Shown in pieces: positions 33,852-39,564 of a DNA stretch of 39,564 bases; position 1 is the stretch's first letter, and each line of letters opens with the position of its first letter. This DNA is from Chlamydiota bacterium. Its GTDB lineage: Bacteria; Auribacterota; Tritonobacteria; UBA1439. A program made the position numbers and the translations under genes. The notes under the pieces were generated by a model. The model was given only the letters and a program-made list of their open reading frames with translations, was not told the origin of the DNA and made no database searches. Where the stretch lies: the NCBI GenBank assembly GCA_012729785.1, contig JAAYCL010000033.1:1-39564 (forward strand), given 5' to 3'.

Positions 33852-35576
33852 CTACACCAGCTCCGCCCCCTGGATCATTTCCTTCACGGATGCTCCGGCG
33901 GGGACCATCGGGAAGACGTTCTCCTCGTGTGCGACCTGGAAATCGATGACGACCGGTTTCCGTATCTTAAACGCCTCGCGGAGGGAGGGGGCAACCTCCT
34001 TCTCCGACCCCACGCGCATCCCGACGGCCCCGTACGCCTCGGCGACCTTGACAAAATCGGGGACGTACGGCGGACACTTGCCCGCCGTGCCGTCGCAGAC
34101 CTTCGGGCACATGGCGTTCCGGGCGAGGCAGGTGGCCGAGTAGCGCTTCTTGTAGAAGAGCTGCTGCCACTGCCGGACCATCCCGAGGTAGTGGTTGTTC
34201 AGGATGAGGACCTTGACCGGGAGGTCGTTCTCCACGGCGGTGGCGAGCTCCTGGATGTTCATCTGGAAGCTCCCGTCTCCCGAGATGACCGCGACGAGCC
34301 GCTTCGGGAACGCCGCCTGCGCCCCGAGCCCCGCGGGGAAGCCGTAGCCCATCGTCCCGAGCCCGCCGGAGGAGATGAAGGTCCGCGGCTTGACGATCTT
34401 GCAGTACTGCCCCGCCCACATCTGGTGCTGCCCGACGTCGGTCGCGATGATCGCCTCCCCCCCCGTCAGCTCCCGGAGCTTTTCTATGACGAACTGCGGC
34501 TTGAGCCCGTCCTTGCGCCGGTAGCTGAGCGGGTGCTTCTTCTTCCACTCCTCGATCTTCGCCAGCCACTCCGCGTCGTCGCACCGCTTGACGATCTTGA
34601 CGAGCTCGCGAAGGACCTGCTTCACGTCGCCCACGATCGGGACGTCGACCTTGACGTTCTTGTGGACGGAGGCCGGGTCTATGTCGATGTGGATGATCCG
34701 CGCGTGGGTGGCGAAGGTGGAGAGTTTGCCGGTGACCCGGTCGTCGAAGCGGGCCCCGATGGCGACGATCAGGTCGGCCTCCGCGATCGCGTAGTTCGCG
34801 TACACCGTCCCGTGCATCCCGAGCATCCCCAGGGAGAGCTCGTGCGTCTCGGGGAACGCCCCGAGCCCCATCAGGGTGGTGGTGACCGGGATGCCGGCCT
34901 TGACGGCGAGGGCGGTGACCTCCTTGTCGGCCCCCGAGGTGATCGCGCCGCCGCCGACGTACATGATGGGTCGCTTCGCCTTCGAGATCTCCGCCGCCGC
35001 GCGCTTGATCTGCTGCGGGTGCCCCTCGTAGGTCGGCTTGTAGCCGCGGAGCTCGATCGTGGCGGGGTAGGGGACGGCGGTCTCGGCCCTCTGGATATCC
35101 TTCGGCAGGTCGACGAGGACCGGCCCCGGGCGGCCGGTCGAGGCGATGACGAACGCCTCCTTGAGGATCCGCGGTAGGTCCTCGATCCGGTCCACGAGGT
35201 AGTTATGCTTGGTGATCGGCCTCGTGATGCCGACGATGTCCGCCTCCTGGAAGGCGTCGTTTCCGATCATCGGCGTCGGTATTTGGCCGGTGAGCGCCAC
35301 GAGCGGGACCGAGTCCATCGCGGCGGTCGCGATCCCCGTCACGAGGTTGGTCGCCCCGGGGCCCGAGGTGGCGAGGCAGACGCCCACCTTGCCCGAGGCG
35401 CGGGCGTAGCCGTCGGCGGCGTGCGCCGCGGCCTGCTCGTGCCGGGTGAGGATGAACCTGATCGGCGACTCGTAGAGCGAGTCGAAGATGTCCATAACCA
35501 TGCCGCCGGGGTACCCGAACAGGACCTCGACCTTCTCCCGGAGCAGCGCGTCGACGACGATGTCGCATCCTTTCAT
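33852..35576 (-). CDS. ilvB: Acetolactate synthase large subunit
   Basis: 574 residues. A ThDP/FAD enzyme making acetolactate and acetohydroxybutyrate. Catalytic Glu48 is in [16 protein letters not shown]; the ThDP motif is [19 protein letters not shown] (433-451) ending NN at 460-461. FAD-region motifs ([12 protein letters not shown]) are present. Residues 483-501 carry [19 protein letters not shown], a C-x6-C-x3-C-x6-C insertion between RYSAT and [11 protein letters not shown] where most AHAS proteins are shorter. It may bind a metal or cluster. Start ATG 35576; GTG 35579 is also possible. Small subunit and ilvC follow. Confidence 0.95.
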   Translation of the reverse strand: MKGCDIVVDALLREKVEVLFGYPGGMVMDIFDSLYESPIRFILTRHEQAAAHAADGYARASGKVGVCLATSGPGATNLVTGIATAAMDSVPLVALTGQIPTPMIGNDAFQEADIVGITRPITKHNYLVDRIEDLPRILKEAFVIASTGRPGPVLVDLPKDIQRAETAVPYPATIELRGYKPTYEGHPQQIKRAAAEISKAKRPIMYVGGGAITSGADKEVTALAVKAGIPVTTTLMGLGAFPETHELSLGMLGMHGTVYANYAIAEADLIVAIGARFDDRVTGKLSTFATHARIIHIDIDPASVHKNVKVDVPIVGDVKQVLRELVKIVKRCDDAEWLAKIEEWKKKHPLSYRRKDGLKPQFVIEKLRELTGGEAIIATDVGQHQMWAGQYCKIVKPRTFISSGGLGTMGYGFPAGLGAQAAFPKRLVAVISGDGSFQMNIQELATAVENDLPVKVLILNNHYLGMVRQWQQLFYKKRYSATCLARNAMCPKVCDGTAGKCPPYVPDFVKVAEAYGAVGMRVGSEKEVAPSLREAFKIRKPVVIDFQVAHEENVFPMVPAGASVKEMIQGAELV

Positions 35577-35595
35577 CACTGGTTCCCCGTCCGCG

Positions 35596-37311
35596 TTACC
35601 TGCAGATCGCCCCCGTCGCGGCGGAGGTGACGGACCGCGCGTACCGCGCGAGGTAGCCGGTCCGCACCTTCGGGGCGGGGGATTTCCACGCCTTCAGCCG
35701 GGCGGCCATCTCCCGGTCGCCGAGGGCGACCTTCAGGGAGCGCCGCGGCATGTCGATCTCGATCCGGTCGCCGTCGCGCACGGCGGCGATCGGCCCCCCC
35801 TCCATCGCCTCCGGGGAGACGTGCCCGATGCAGGGGCCCTTCGTGCCGCCCGAGAACCTGCCGTCGGTGACGAGGGCGACGTCGTCGGCGAGCCCGAGGC
35901 CGACGATGGCGGCGGTGAGGGAGAGCATCTCCCGCATCCCGGGGCCCCCCTTCGGCCCCTCGTAGCGCACGACGATGACCGTCCCCGGCTTGATCTTCCG
36001 TTCCATCACGGCCTTCATCGCCTCCTCCTCGCCGTCGAAGACCGCGGCGCGGCCGGTGAAGCGCCTAAGCGCGGGCTTGACCGCGCTCTGCTTGACCACG
36101 GCGCCGTCTGGGGCGAGGTTCCCCGACAGGACCGCGATGCCGCCCTCGGGGCCGACCGGATCGGCGAGCGGCCGGATCACCGCCGGGTCCCGCACGACGC
36201 CGAGGCGGGCGATCTCGAGGATCCCGCGGCCGTCCGCCGTGGGACTCTCCTCGAGCATCGGGGCCAGGACGGAGAGGACCGCCGGGATCCCGCCCGCCCG
36301 GTGCAGGTCCTCCATGCACCAGTTCCCCCCGGGCTGCATGCTCGCCAGGTGCGGGGTGGACTTCGAGATCCGGTCGAACAGGGAGAGCGGGAGGTTCACC
36401 CCCGCCTCGTGGGCGATGGCGGGCAGGTGCAGGACGGTGTTCGTCGAGCCCCCGAGCGCCATGTCGACGCGGATGGCGTTCATGAAAGCGGGGAGACGAG
36501 CGATGCTGCGCGCGCCGGTTCCCGCGCGCGCGAGGGCGACCGCCCGCTCGCCGCTCTGCTGGGCGATGCGGCACTTCTCCGCCGCGACGATCGGCGCGGC
36601 GGCGCAGCCGGGCAGCGACAGGCCCATCGCTTCGGTCAGGCACGCCATCGTGTTCGCCGTGTACATCCCCTGGCAGGAGCCGGGGCCCGGGCAGGCCCGG
36701 ATCTCGATCTCGCGCAATTCCTTCTCGTCGATCTTTCCCGCCTTGAAGCGTCCGATCGCCTCGAAGGTGTCCTGGACCAGGGTGAGCTTCTTGCCCGCCC
36801 AGTCGCCGGCGAGCATCGGCCCCCCGGTGACGACGACGCCGGGGAGGTCGAGGCGCATCAGCGCCATCAGCATCCCGGGGGTGATCTTGTCGCAGTTCGT
36901 CAGAAGCACGAGCCCGTCGAAGGCGTGCGCCGTCGCCACGCACTCCACCGAATCCGCGATCAGCTCGCGGAGCGGGAGCGAGTAGCGCATCCCGGCGTGC
37001 CCCATCGCGATGCCGTCGCAGACGCCCGGGATCCCGAAGAAGAACGGCACGCCGCCCGCCGCGCAGATTCCGCGCTCGATGAAGCGCTCGAGGCCGCGCA
37101 GGTGCGTGTGGCCGGGGATGAGGTCGTTCCAGGCGGTCGCGACGCCGATGAACGGCTTCTCGAGATCGCCCCTCCCGAGCCCCGTGGCGAAGAGGAGCGC
37201 GCGGTGCGGCATCCGCTCGAGCCCCTTCGTGACCGCCTCATGGCGCATCCGCGGCGACGCGCCGCGGGAACCCTTCGCGCCGCGCCCCTTCCTGTCCGTT
37301 CCAGGCATCAT
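35596..37311 (-). CDS. ilvD: Dihydroxy-acid dehydratase
   Basis: About 571 residues from ATG 37311, which overlaps the stop of a small ORF as ATGA; ATG 37308 is equally possible. An Fe-S enzyme that dehydrates dihydroxyvalerates to keto acids. Markers: [53 protein letters not shown] (Fe-S Cys), [20 protein letters not shown] (Fe-S Cys), [20 protein letters not shown]. The PGHxHL form, without an extra Cys there, suggests the 4Fe-4S type. The reading frame is open upstream through the whole of rnc, so translation could also start at the RNase III ATG; see that entry. Confidence 0.93.
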   Translation of the reverse strand: MMPGTDRKGRGAKGSRGASPRMRHEAVTKGLERMPHRALLFATGLGRGDLEKPFIGVATAWNDLIPGHTHLRGLERFIERGICAAGGVPFFFGIPGVCDGIAMGHAGMRYSLPLRELIADSVECVATAHAFDGLVLLTNCDKITPGMLMALMRLDLPGVVVTGGPMLAGDWAGKKLTLVQDTFEAIGRFKAGKIDEKELREIEIRACPGPGSCQGMYTANTMACLTEAMGLSLPGCAAAPIVAAEKCRIAQQSGERAVALARAGTGARSIARLPAFMNAIRVDMALGGSTNTVLHLPAIAHEAGVNLPLSLFDRISKSTPHLASMQPGGNWCMEDLHRAGGIPAVLSVLAPMLEESPTADGRGILEIARLGVVRDPAVIRPLADPVGPEGGIAVLSGNLAPDGAVVKQSAVKPALRRFTGRAAVFDGEEEAMKAVMERKIKPGTVIVVRYEGPKGGPGMREMLSLTAAIVGLGLADDVALVTDGRFSGGTKGPCIGHVSPEAMEGGPIAAVRDGDRIEIDMPRRSLKVALGDREMAARLKAWKSPAPKVRTGYLARYARSVTSAATGAICR

Positions 37312-38238
37312 TCCCTCTTTTCTCCGCTTTTCTCGAGAAGGCGGATGATCTCCTCCAGCCGCTCCTCGAGTCGTTCCGTCCGGCGGTAGAACTCTCTGCT
37401 TGCGTCGAAGAAGTCCACCGTCTTCAGCGCCGCCAGGATCGCCACGGCGGTCATCACCGATAGGAGCAGCAGAAAGAACAGCACGGTGAACGCGACCATC
37501 GGCAACCTTTCCGGGCGCCCGCGGAGTGCCGTCGGCGACGCGCGCCCCGACGGCCGCCAGCGCCGCCCTGGCGGCCTCCTGCTCCGCCGCCTTCTTGTTC
37601 GGTCCCGCCCCGCGCCCCAGCGGCACGCCGCCGAGGCGCGCCTCGACCTCGAACGTCTTTCGGTGCTGCGGGCCGCGGCTCGACAGGAGGACGTACCGCG
37701 GAGACCCCTGCCCCCGCTCCTGCCCGTACTGCTGGAGCATGTTCTTGTAGTTCAGGCGGTCGCGCGTCGAATCGATCCGCGCCAGGAGCCCGCTGAACAA
37801 CGCCGAGGTGACGCGGCGCGCGGCCTCGATCCCCCCGTCGAGGTAGATCGCCGCGATGACGGCCTCAAGGGCGTTGGCGAGGTTCGAGCTCCTCTCCCGC
37901 CCGCCGCCGGCCGCCTCCCCCTTCCCGAGGAACAGGTGCGCGCCGAGCCCGACTTCGGCGGCGACGCCGGCGAGCGAGTCGCGGCTCACGAGCACCGACC
38001 GCATCAGCGTCAGCTCGCCCTCGTGTCGCCTGCGGTAGCGGCCGTACAGGTGCCGGGTGATGACCAGCCCCAGCACCGAGTCGCCCAGAAACTCCATCCG
38101 CTCGTTGCTCGGCGCATCCCCGCCGCCCCGCTCGTGCGCGTACGACGAGTGAGAGAGCGCCTCGAGCAGGAGCGCGCGTTTTTTGAAACGGTATCCCAGC
38201 CGCTCCTCGAGGCGTGCGAGCTGATCTGCGTCGGGCAT
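35596..38238 (-). CDS. rnc: RNase III, frame continuing without stop into ilvD
   Basis: The RNase III part is residues 1 to about 234 from ATG 38238 (GGAGAGG upstream). It cuts double-stranded RNA in rRNA and mRNA processing. The catalytic motif [14 protein letters not shown] and [18 protein letters not shown] are intact. The dsRNA-binding domain runs from [16 protein letters not shown] to [17 protein letters not shown]. No stop codon follows: the frame passes through about 75 low-complexity residues (the shadow of the 63-residue gene) and continues in frame into dihydroxy-acid dehydratase, 880 residues in total. Either a stop was lost, an indel in the sequence moved the frame, or a real fusion exists. 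The separate ribosome-binding sites inside argue for independent products. Confidence 0.78.
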   Translation of the reverse strand: MPDADQLARLEERLGYRFKKRALLLEALSHSSYAHERGGGDAPSNERMEFLGDSVLGLVITRHLYGRYRRRHEGELTLMRSVLVSRDSLAGVAAEVGLGAHLFLGKGEAAGGGRERSSNLANALEAVIAAIYLDGGIEAARRVTSALFSGLLARIDSTRDRLNYKNMLQQYGQERGQGSPRYVLLSSRGPQHRKTFEVEARLGGVPLGRGAGPNKKAAEQEAARAALAAVGARVADGTPRAPGKVADGRVHRAVLSAAPIGDDRRGDPGGAEDGGLLRRKQRVLPPDGTTRGAAGGDHPPSREKRRKEGMMPGTDRKGRGAKGSRGASPRMRHEAVTKGLERMPHRALLFATGLGRGDLEKPFIGVATAWNDLIPGHTHLRGLERFIERGICAAGGVPFFFGIPGVCDGIAMGHAGMRYSLPLRELIADSVECVATAHAFDGLVLLTNCDKITPGMLMALMRLDLPGVVVTGGPMLAGDWAGKKLTLVQDTFEAIGRFKAGKIDEKELREIEIRACPGPGSCQGMYTANTMACLTEAMGLSLPGCAAAPIVAAEKCRIAQQSGERAVALARAGTGARSIARLPAFMNAIRVDMALGGSTNTVLHLPAIAHEAGVNLPLSLFDRISKSTPHLASMQPGGNWCMEDLHRAGGIPAVLSVLAPMLEESPTADGRGILEIARLGVVRDPAVIRPLADPVGPEGGIAVLSGNLAPDGAVVKQSAVKPALRRFTGRAAVFDGEEEAMKAVMERKIKPGTVIVVRYEGPKGGPGMREMLSLTAAIVGLGLADDVALVTDGRFSGGTKGPCIGHVSPEAMEGGPIAAVRDGDRIEIDMPRRSLKVALGDREMAARLKAWKSPAPKVRTGYLARYARSVTSAATGAICR
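37308..37499 (-). CDS. Small single-pass membrane protein with coiled coil
   Basis: 63 residues from ATG 37499; GGAAAGG six bases upstream is a good ribosome-binding site. Residues 3-28 are strongly hydrophobic ([20 protein letters not shown]), followed by a charged heptad-like helix ([19 protein letters not shown]). It overlaps the open rnc-ilvD frame in another frame and ends in an ATGA overlap with ilvD. Codon choice is GC3-rich, like neighbouring genes. I do not know its function; FtsB-like or small envelope proteins have a similar plan but no specific similarity is seen. Confidence 0.6.
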   Translation of the reverse strand: MVAFTVLFFLLLLSVMTAVAILAALKTVDFFDASREFYRRTERLEERLEEIIRLLEKSGEKRE

Positions 38239-38481
38239 GCGGGCCTCTCCGGCGGAAGGTAGTATAGCGCACAGGAGGGCGGGCCTGCACGAAAAATACT
38301 GGGGACGGAGGGGGGCGGTCCGAGGCGCCGGATCCGGATCCCCCCGCACCCGGAACCCGGACGGCGGCGGGAACGAGGGCGGTTTCGGGGAGGGGGGGCA
38401 GCGTAACGTAGTGTATGCATAAAGGAGGAAGGAGTCCCCGGAAGGGGGGTGAAAAGGGTAAGGTGACAAGGAGACAACAAA
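38239..38481. other. GC-rich non-coding upstream region of rnc
   Basis: No convincing gene. On the minus strand TATACT (complement of 38261-38266) is a possible -10 for rnc, with no good -35. A lone ATACTGGGGACGGAG at about 38297-38311 resembles the outer end of the element at 38610-39021 and might be a solitary end. The composition turns AT-richer from about 38400. Confidence 0.4.
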
Positions 38482-38528
38482 GGTATCCTCTCCGGTTCAA
38501 TCGGGCAGGAAAGAAAGGAGAGGATACC
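38482..38528. repeat. Perfect 12-bp stem-loop
   Basis: GGTATCCTCTCC (38482-38493) pairs perfectly with GGAGAGGATACC (38517-38528) around a 23-base loop. It lies in a non-coding, AT-richer stretch near the MITE-like element. No T-run follows on either strand, so terminator function is not claimed. Confidence 0.6.
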
Positions 38529-38740
38529 GTGCCACGAACGAGACGCAGTGTGTGGGAGTTCGATCCTGACAGGCAGACCTTGTCTTCATGGTGGGAGATG
38601 CGGCCTGTGGTATTGGGGTCGGACCACGATATTGTATTGTGCCGGAATGCGTTATGCCGAAAAATGCCCTGAAAAGGGCCTTAGAAGCGATGTTTGGGGG
38701 TCAAAACAGCGTGTAACAGATCCATCAGTCAATTTGAGTC

Positions 38741-38774
38741 GAGATTGCCTCGTCGCTGCGCTCCTCGCGATGAC
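38741..38774 (-). repeat. Copy of widespread GTCATTGCGAGGAGCG-type interspersed repeat
   Basis: On the minus strand this reads GTCATCGCGAGGAGCGCAGC followed by GACGAGGCAATCTC, a near match to the GTCATTGCGAGGAGCG-type intergenic repeat known from many genomes. It lies within the body of the MITE-like element. It is not protein coding. Confidence 0.6.
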
Positions 38775-38915
38775 GTGTCTGAACGATTCCGCAGTGGTTC
38801 GACGGAGATGAGTTGCATGGCGAATCGTGCGGGGCGAATCGCCTCGCGATCAGCAACACGAATGACCCGGGTTACGGCCTCGAGCGTTGGGTCGGCGCTC
38901 CCGCCCGGGAATGCG

Positions 38916-38949
38916 TAGAAGCGATTTTCGGGCCCCGAAATCGCTTCTA
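38916..38949. repeat. Internal hairpin of MITE-like element
   Basis: TAGAAGCGATTT (38916-38927) pairs with AAATCGCTTCTA (38938-38949), extended by CGG/CCG next to a one-base bulge. The same AGAAGCGAT word occurs in the inner terminal arm at 38683-38691, so the two elements of structure can compete for pairing. Confidence 0.65.
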
Positions 38950-39208
38950 AGGCCCTTTTAGGGACCAGAATAGTCGCACCATCTACTCCCGCAACGAATT
39001 ATCGTGGTCCGCCCCCAATACTCACATAAACCTTATGACGTTACTGGAGGTCGTGTGCGGGAGACGCGCCGTTCCGGCACTGCGCGCAAGACCTGTCTCA
39101 GGACGGCGGTTGCCCCCCGGATGCGGCGTACGGTATCCTGTACGGCGTGAGGACGATCTTCCGCGCAGACAGGCGGGGCGCGCGTGCATCCGGGGAGCGC
39201 AGACGGGG

Positions 39209-39564
39209 ATGAAACGGCACCTTGCGTATCTCGCCGCCGTTCCGGCCCTGGCCGTCATCTCGTGCGGGCGGACCGGCGAGGCGCCGCCCGGGCCGAACGG
39301 GGGCCGGACGCGAGTCGCGTGCGTGGGCGACAGCATCACCTACGGGCTCGGCCTGTGGAACCGGGGGCGGGACTGCTACCCCGCGCGACTGGGAGGGATG
39401 CTGGGCGGCGGCTACGAGGTTCGCAACTTCGGCGTGAGCGGCGCGACGCTCCGCGAGAACGGGGCGCTCCCCTACCGGGGCACGCGGGCGTTCGTCCAGG
39501 CGACGCGCTGGAACCCGCAGATCGTCGTCATCATGCTCGGCACCAACGACGCCGCGGAGTGGAA
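39209..39564 (+). CDS. SGNH/GDSL-type hydrolase lipoprotein, truncated by window end
   Basis: The first 118 codons of a plus-strand gene, open to the window edge. An N-terminal lipoprotein signal (LAYLAAVPALAVISC, Cys19 as lipidation site) is followed by CVGDSITYGLG, the SGNH block I with the catalytic Ser, and a VRNFGVSGATL block. VIMLGTNDA supplies the block III Asn. Such enzymes are esterases or lipases acting on acylated sugars or lipids at the cell surface. The block V Asp-His would lie beyond the end. Start ATG 39209 is preceded by GGGGAGCG at some distance. This is the only gene of the right edge transcribed away from the ilv block. Confidence 0.85.
   Translation, partial: MKRHLAYLAAVPALAVISCGRTGEAPPGPNGGRTRVACVGDSITYGLGLWNRGRDCYPARLGGMLGGGYEVRNFGVSGATLRENGALPYRGTRAFVQATRWNPQIVVIMLGTNDAAEW

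Larger units (their letters stand above)
38610..39021. mobile_element. MITE-like non-autonomous inverted-repeat element
   Basis: The outer arms 38610-38630 (starting GTATTGGGGTCGGACCACG) and 39001-39021 are inverted repeats matching at 20 of 21 positions. A second inner pair, 38667-38691 and 38940-38963, matches over 24 bases with one extra base (core AAAAGGGCCTTAGAAGCGAT). The 412-bp body has no convincing ORF. A further hairpin at 38916-38949 reuses TAGAAGCGATTT. The pattern is that of a MITE mobilised by an outside transposase; no transposase is found in the window and no clear target duplication is visible. Confidence 0.68.

Noticed and set aside
38531-38672. Short ORF starting PRTRRSVWEFDP as a transposase remnant
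   Set aside because: No transposase motif is recognised, and it runs into the arm of the MITE-like element; too short to support a call.

Overview
The window is a mostly GC-rich (by eye about 70%) bacterial segment. Nearly all genes lie on the minus strand, in long trains with four-base ATGA/GTGA overlaps. A full lipid A/Kdo/heptose core pathway (lpxA, lpxK, waaA, waaF, a second heptosyltransferase, waaG- and waaP-like genes, two LpxL-type acyltransferases and an O-antigen-ligase-like protein) shows a Gram-negative outer membrane with heptose-containing LPS. No 16S or other decisive marker is present. The mixture (GxxExxY element with CACAGAG termini, secreted protein with a PTP-rich linker, high GC) resembles metagenome-derived genomes of uncultured Omnitrophota/PVC/Auribacterota-like lineages, but that placement is only a weak inference.

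Layout. (1) 1-1250, clearly AT-richer: an integron-like fragment, with a short TPR ORF and a HEPN-like ORF each followed by an attC-like site, then a string of strong hairpins to 1489. No integrase is visible. (2) 1567-21754 (minus): a large envelope cluster read from topA and xer through waaA, lpxK, lpxA, a CPBP protease, an LpxL-like acyltransferase, waaF, waaG-like, waaP-like, a methyltransferase, two glycosyltransferases, an O-antigen-ligase-like protein, a tandem kinase, a heptosyltransferase, a second LpxL-like acyltransferase and a degenerate AcpS-like protein. A 546-bp element with 30-bp inverted ends and a GxxExxY gene sits inside this cluster at 4031-4576 and has rewritten both flanking gene ends. 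(3) 21962-27377 (minus): dprA, a secreted TPR protein, an OmpR-type regulator and a histidine kinase whose sensor region carries TPR-like helices. (4) 27564-30495 (minus): a secreted metallo-beta-lactamase-fold/FnIII protein and a prepilin peptidase. (5) 30611-38238 (minus): branched-chain amino acid genes rnc-(small ORF)-ilvD-ilvB-ilvN-ilvC-leuA. Here the RNase III frame has no stop and runs in frame into ilvD. (6) 38239-39208: non-coding, with a 412-bp MITE-like inverted-repeat element. (7) 39209-end (plus): the start of an SGNH-hydrolase lipoprotein, cut by the window edge.

How the genes work together. LpxA starts lipid A synthesis, LpxK phosphorylates it, WaaA adds Kdo, the LpxL-like enzymes add secondary acyl chains, and WaaF with its paralogue adds heptoses. 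WaaP-like and tandem kinases phosphorylate core sugars, and WaaG-like, GT4 and GT2 enzymes with the ligase-like protein extend and cap the core. The ilv/leu block encodes the shared valine/isoleucine steps and the first committed leucine step. The strongest points for follow-up are the attC-like cassettes, the GxxExxY element, the fused rnc-ilvD frame, the metal-site-lacking AcpS homologue, the KARI cofactor loop and the Cys-rich insertion in acetolactate synthase.
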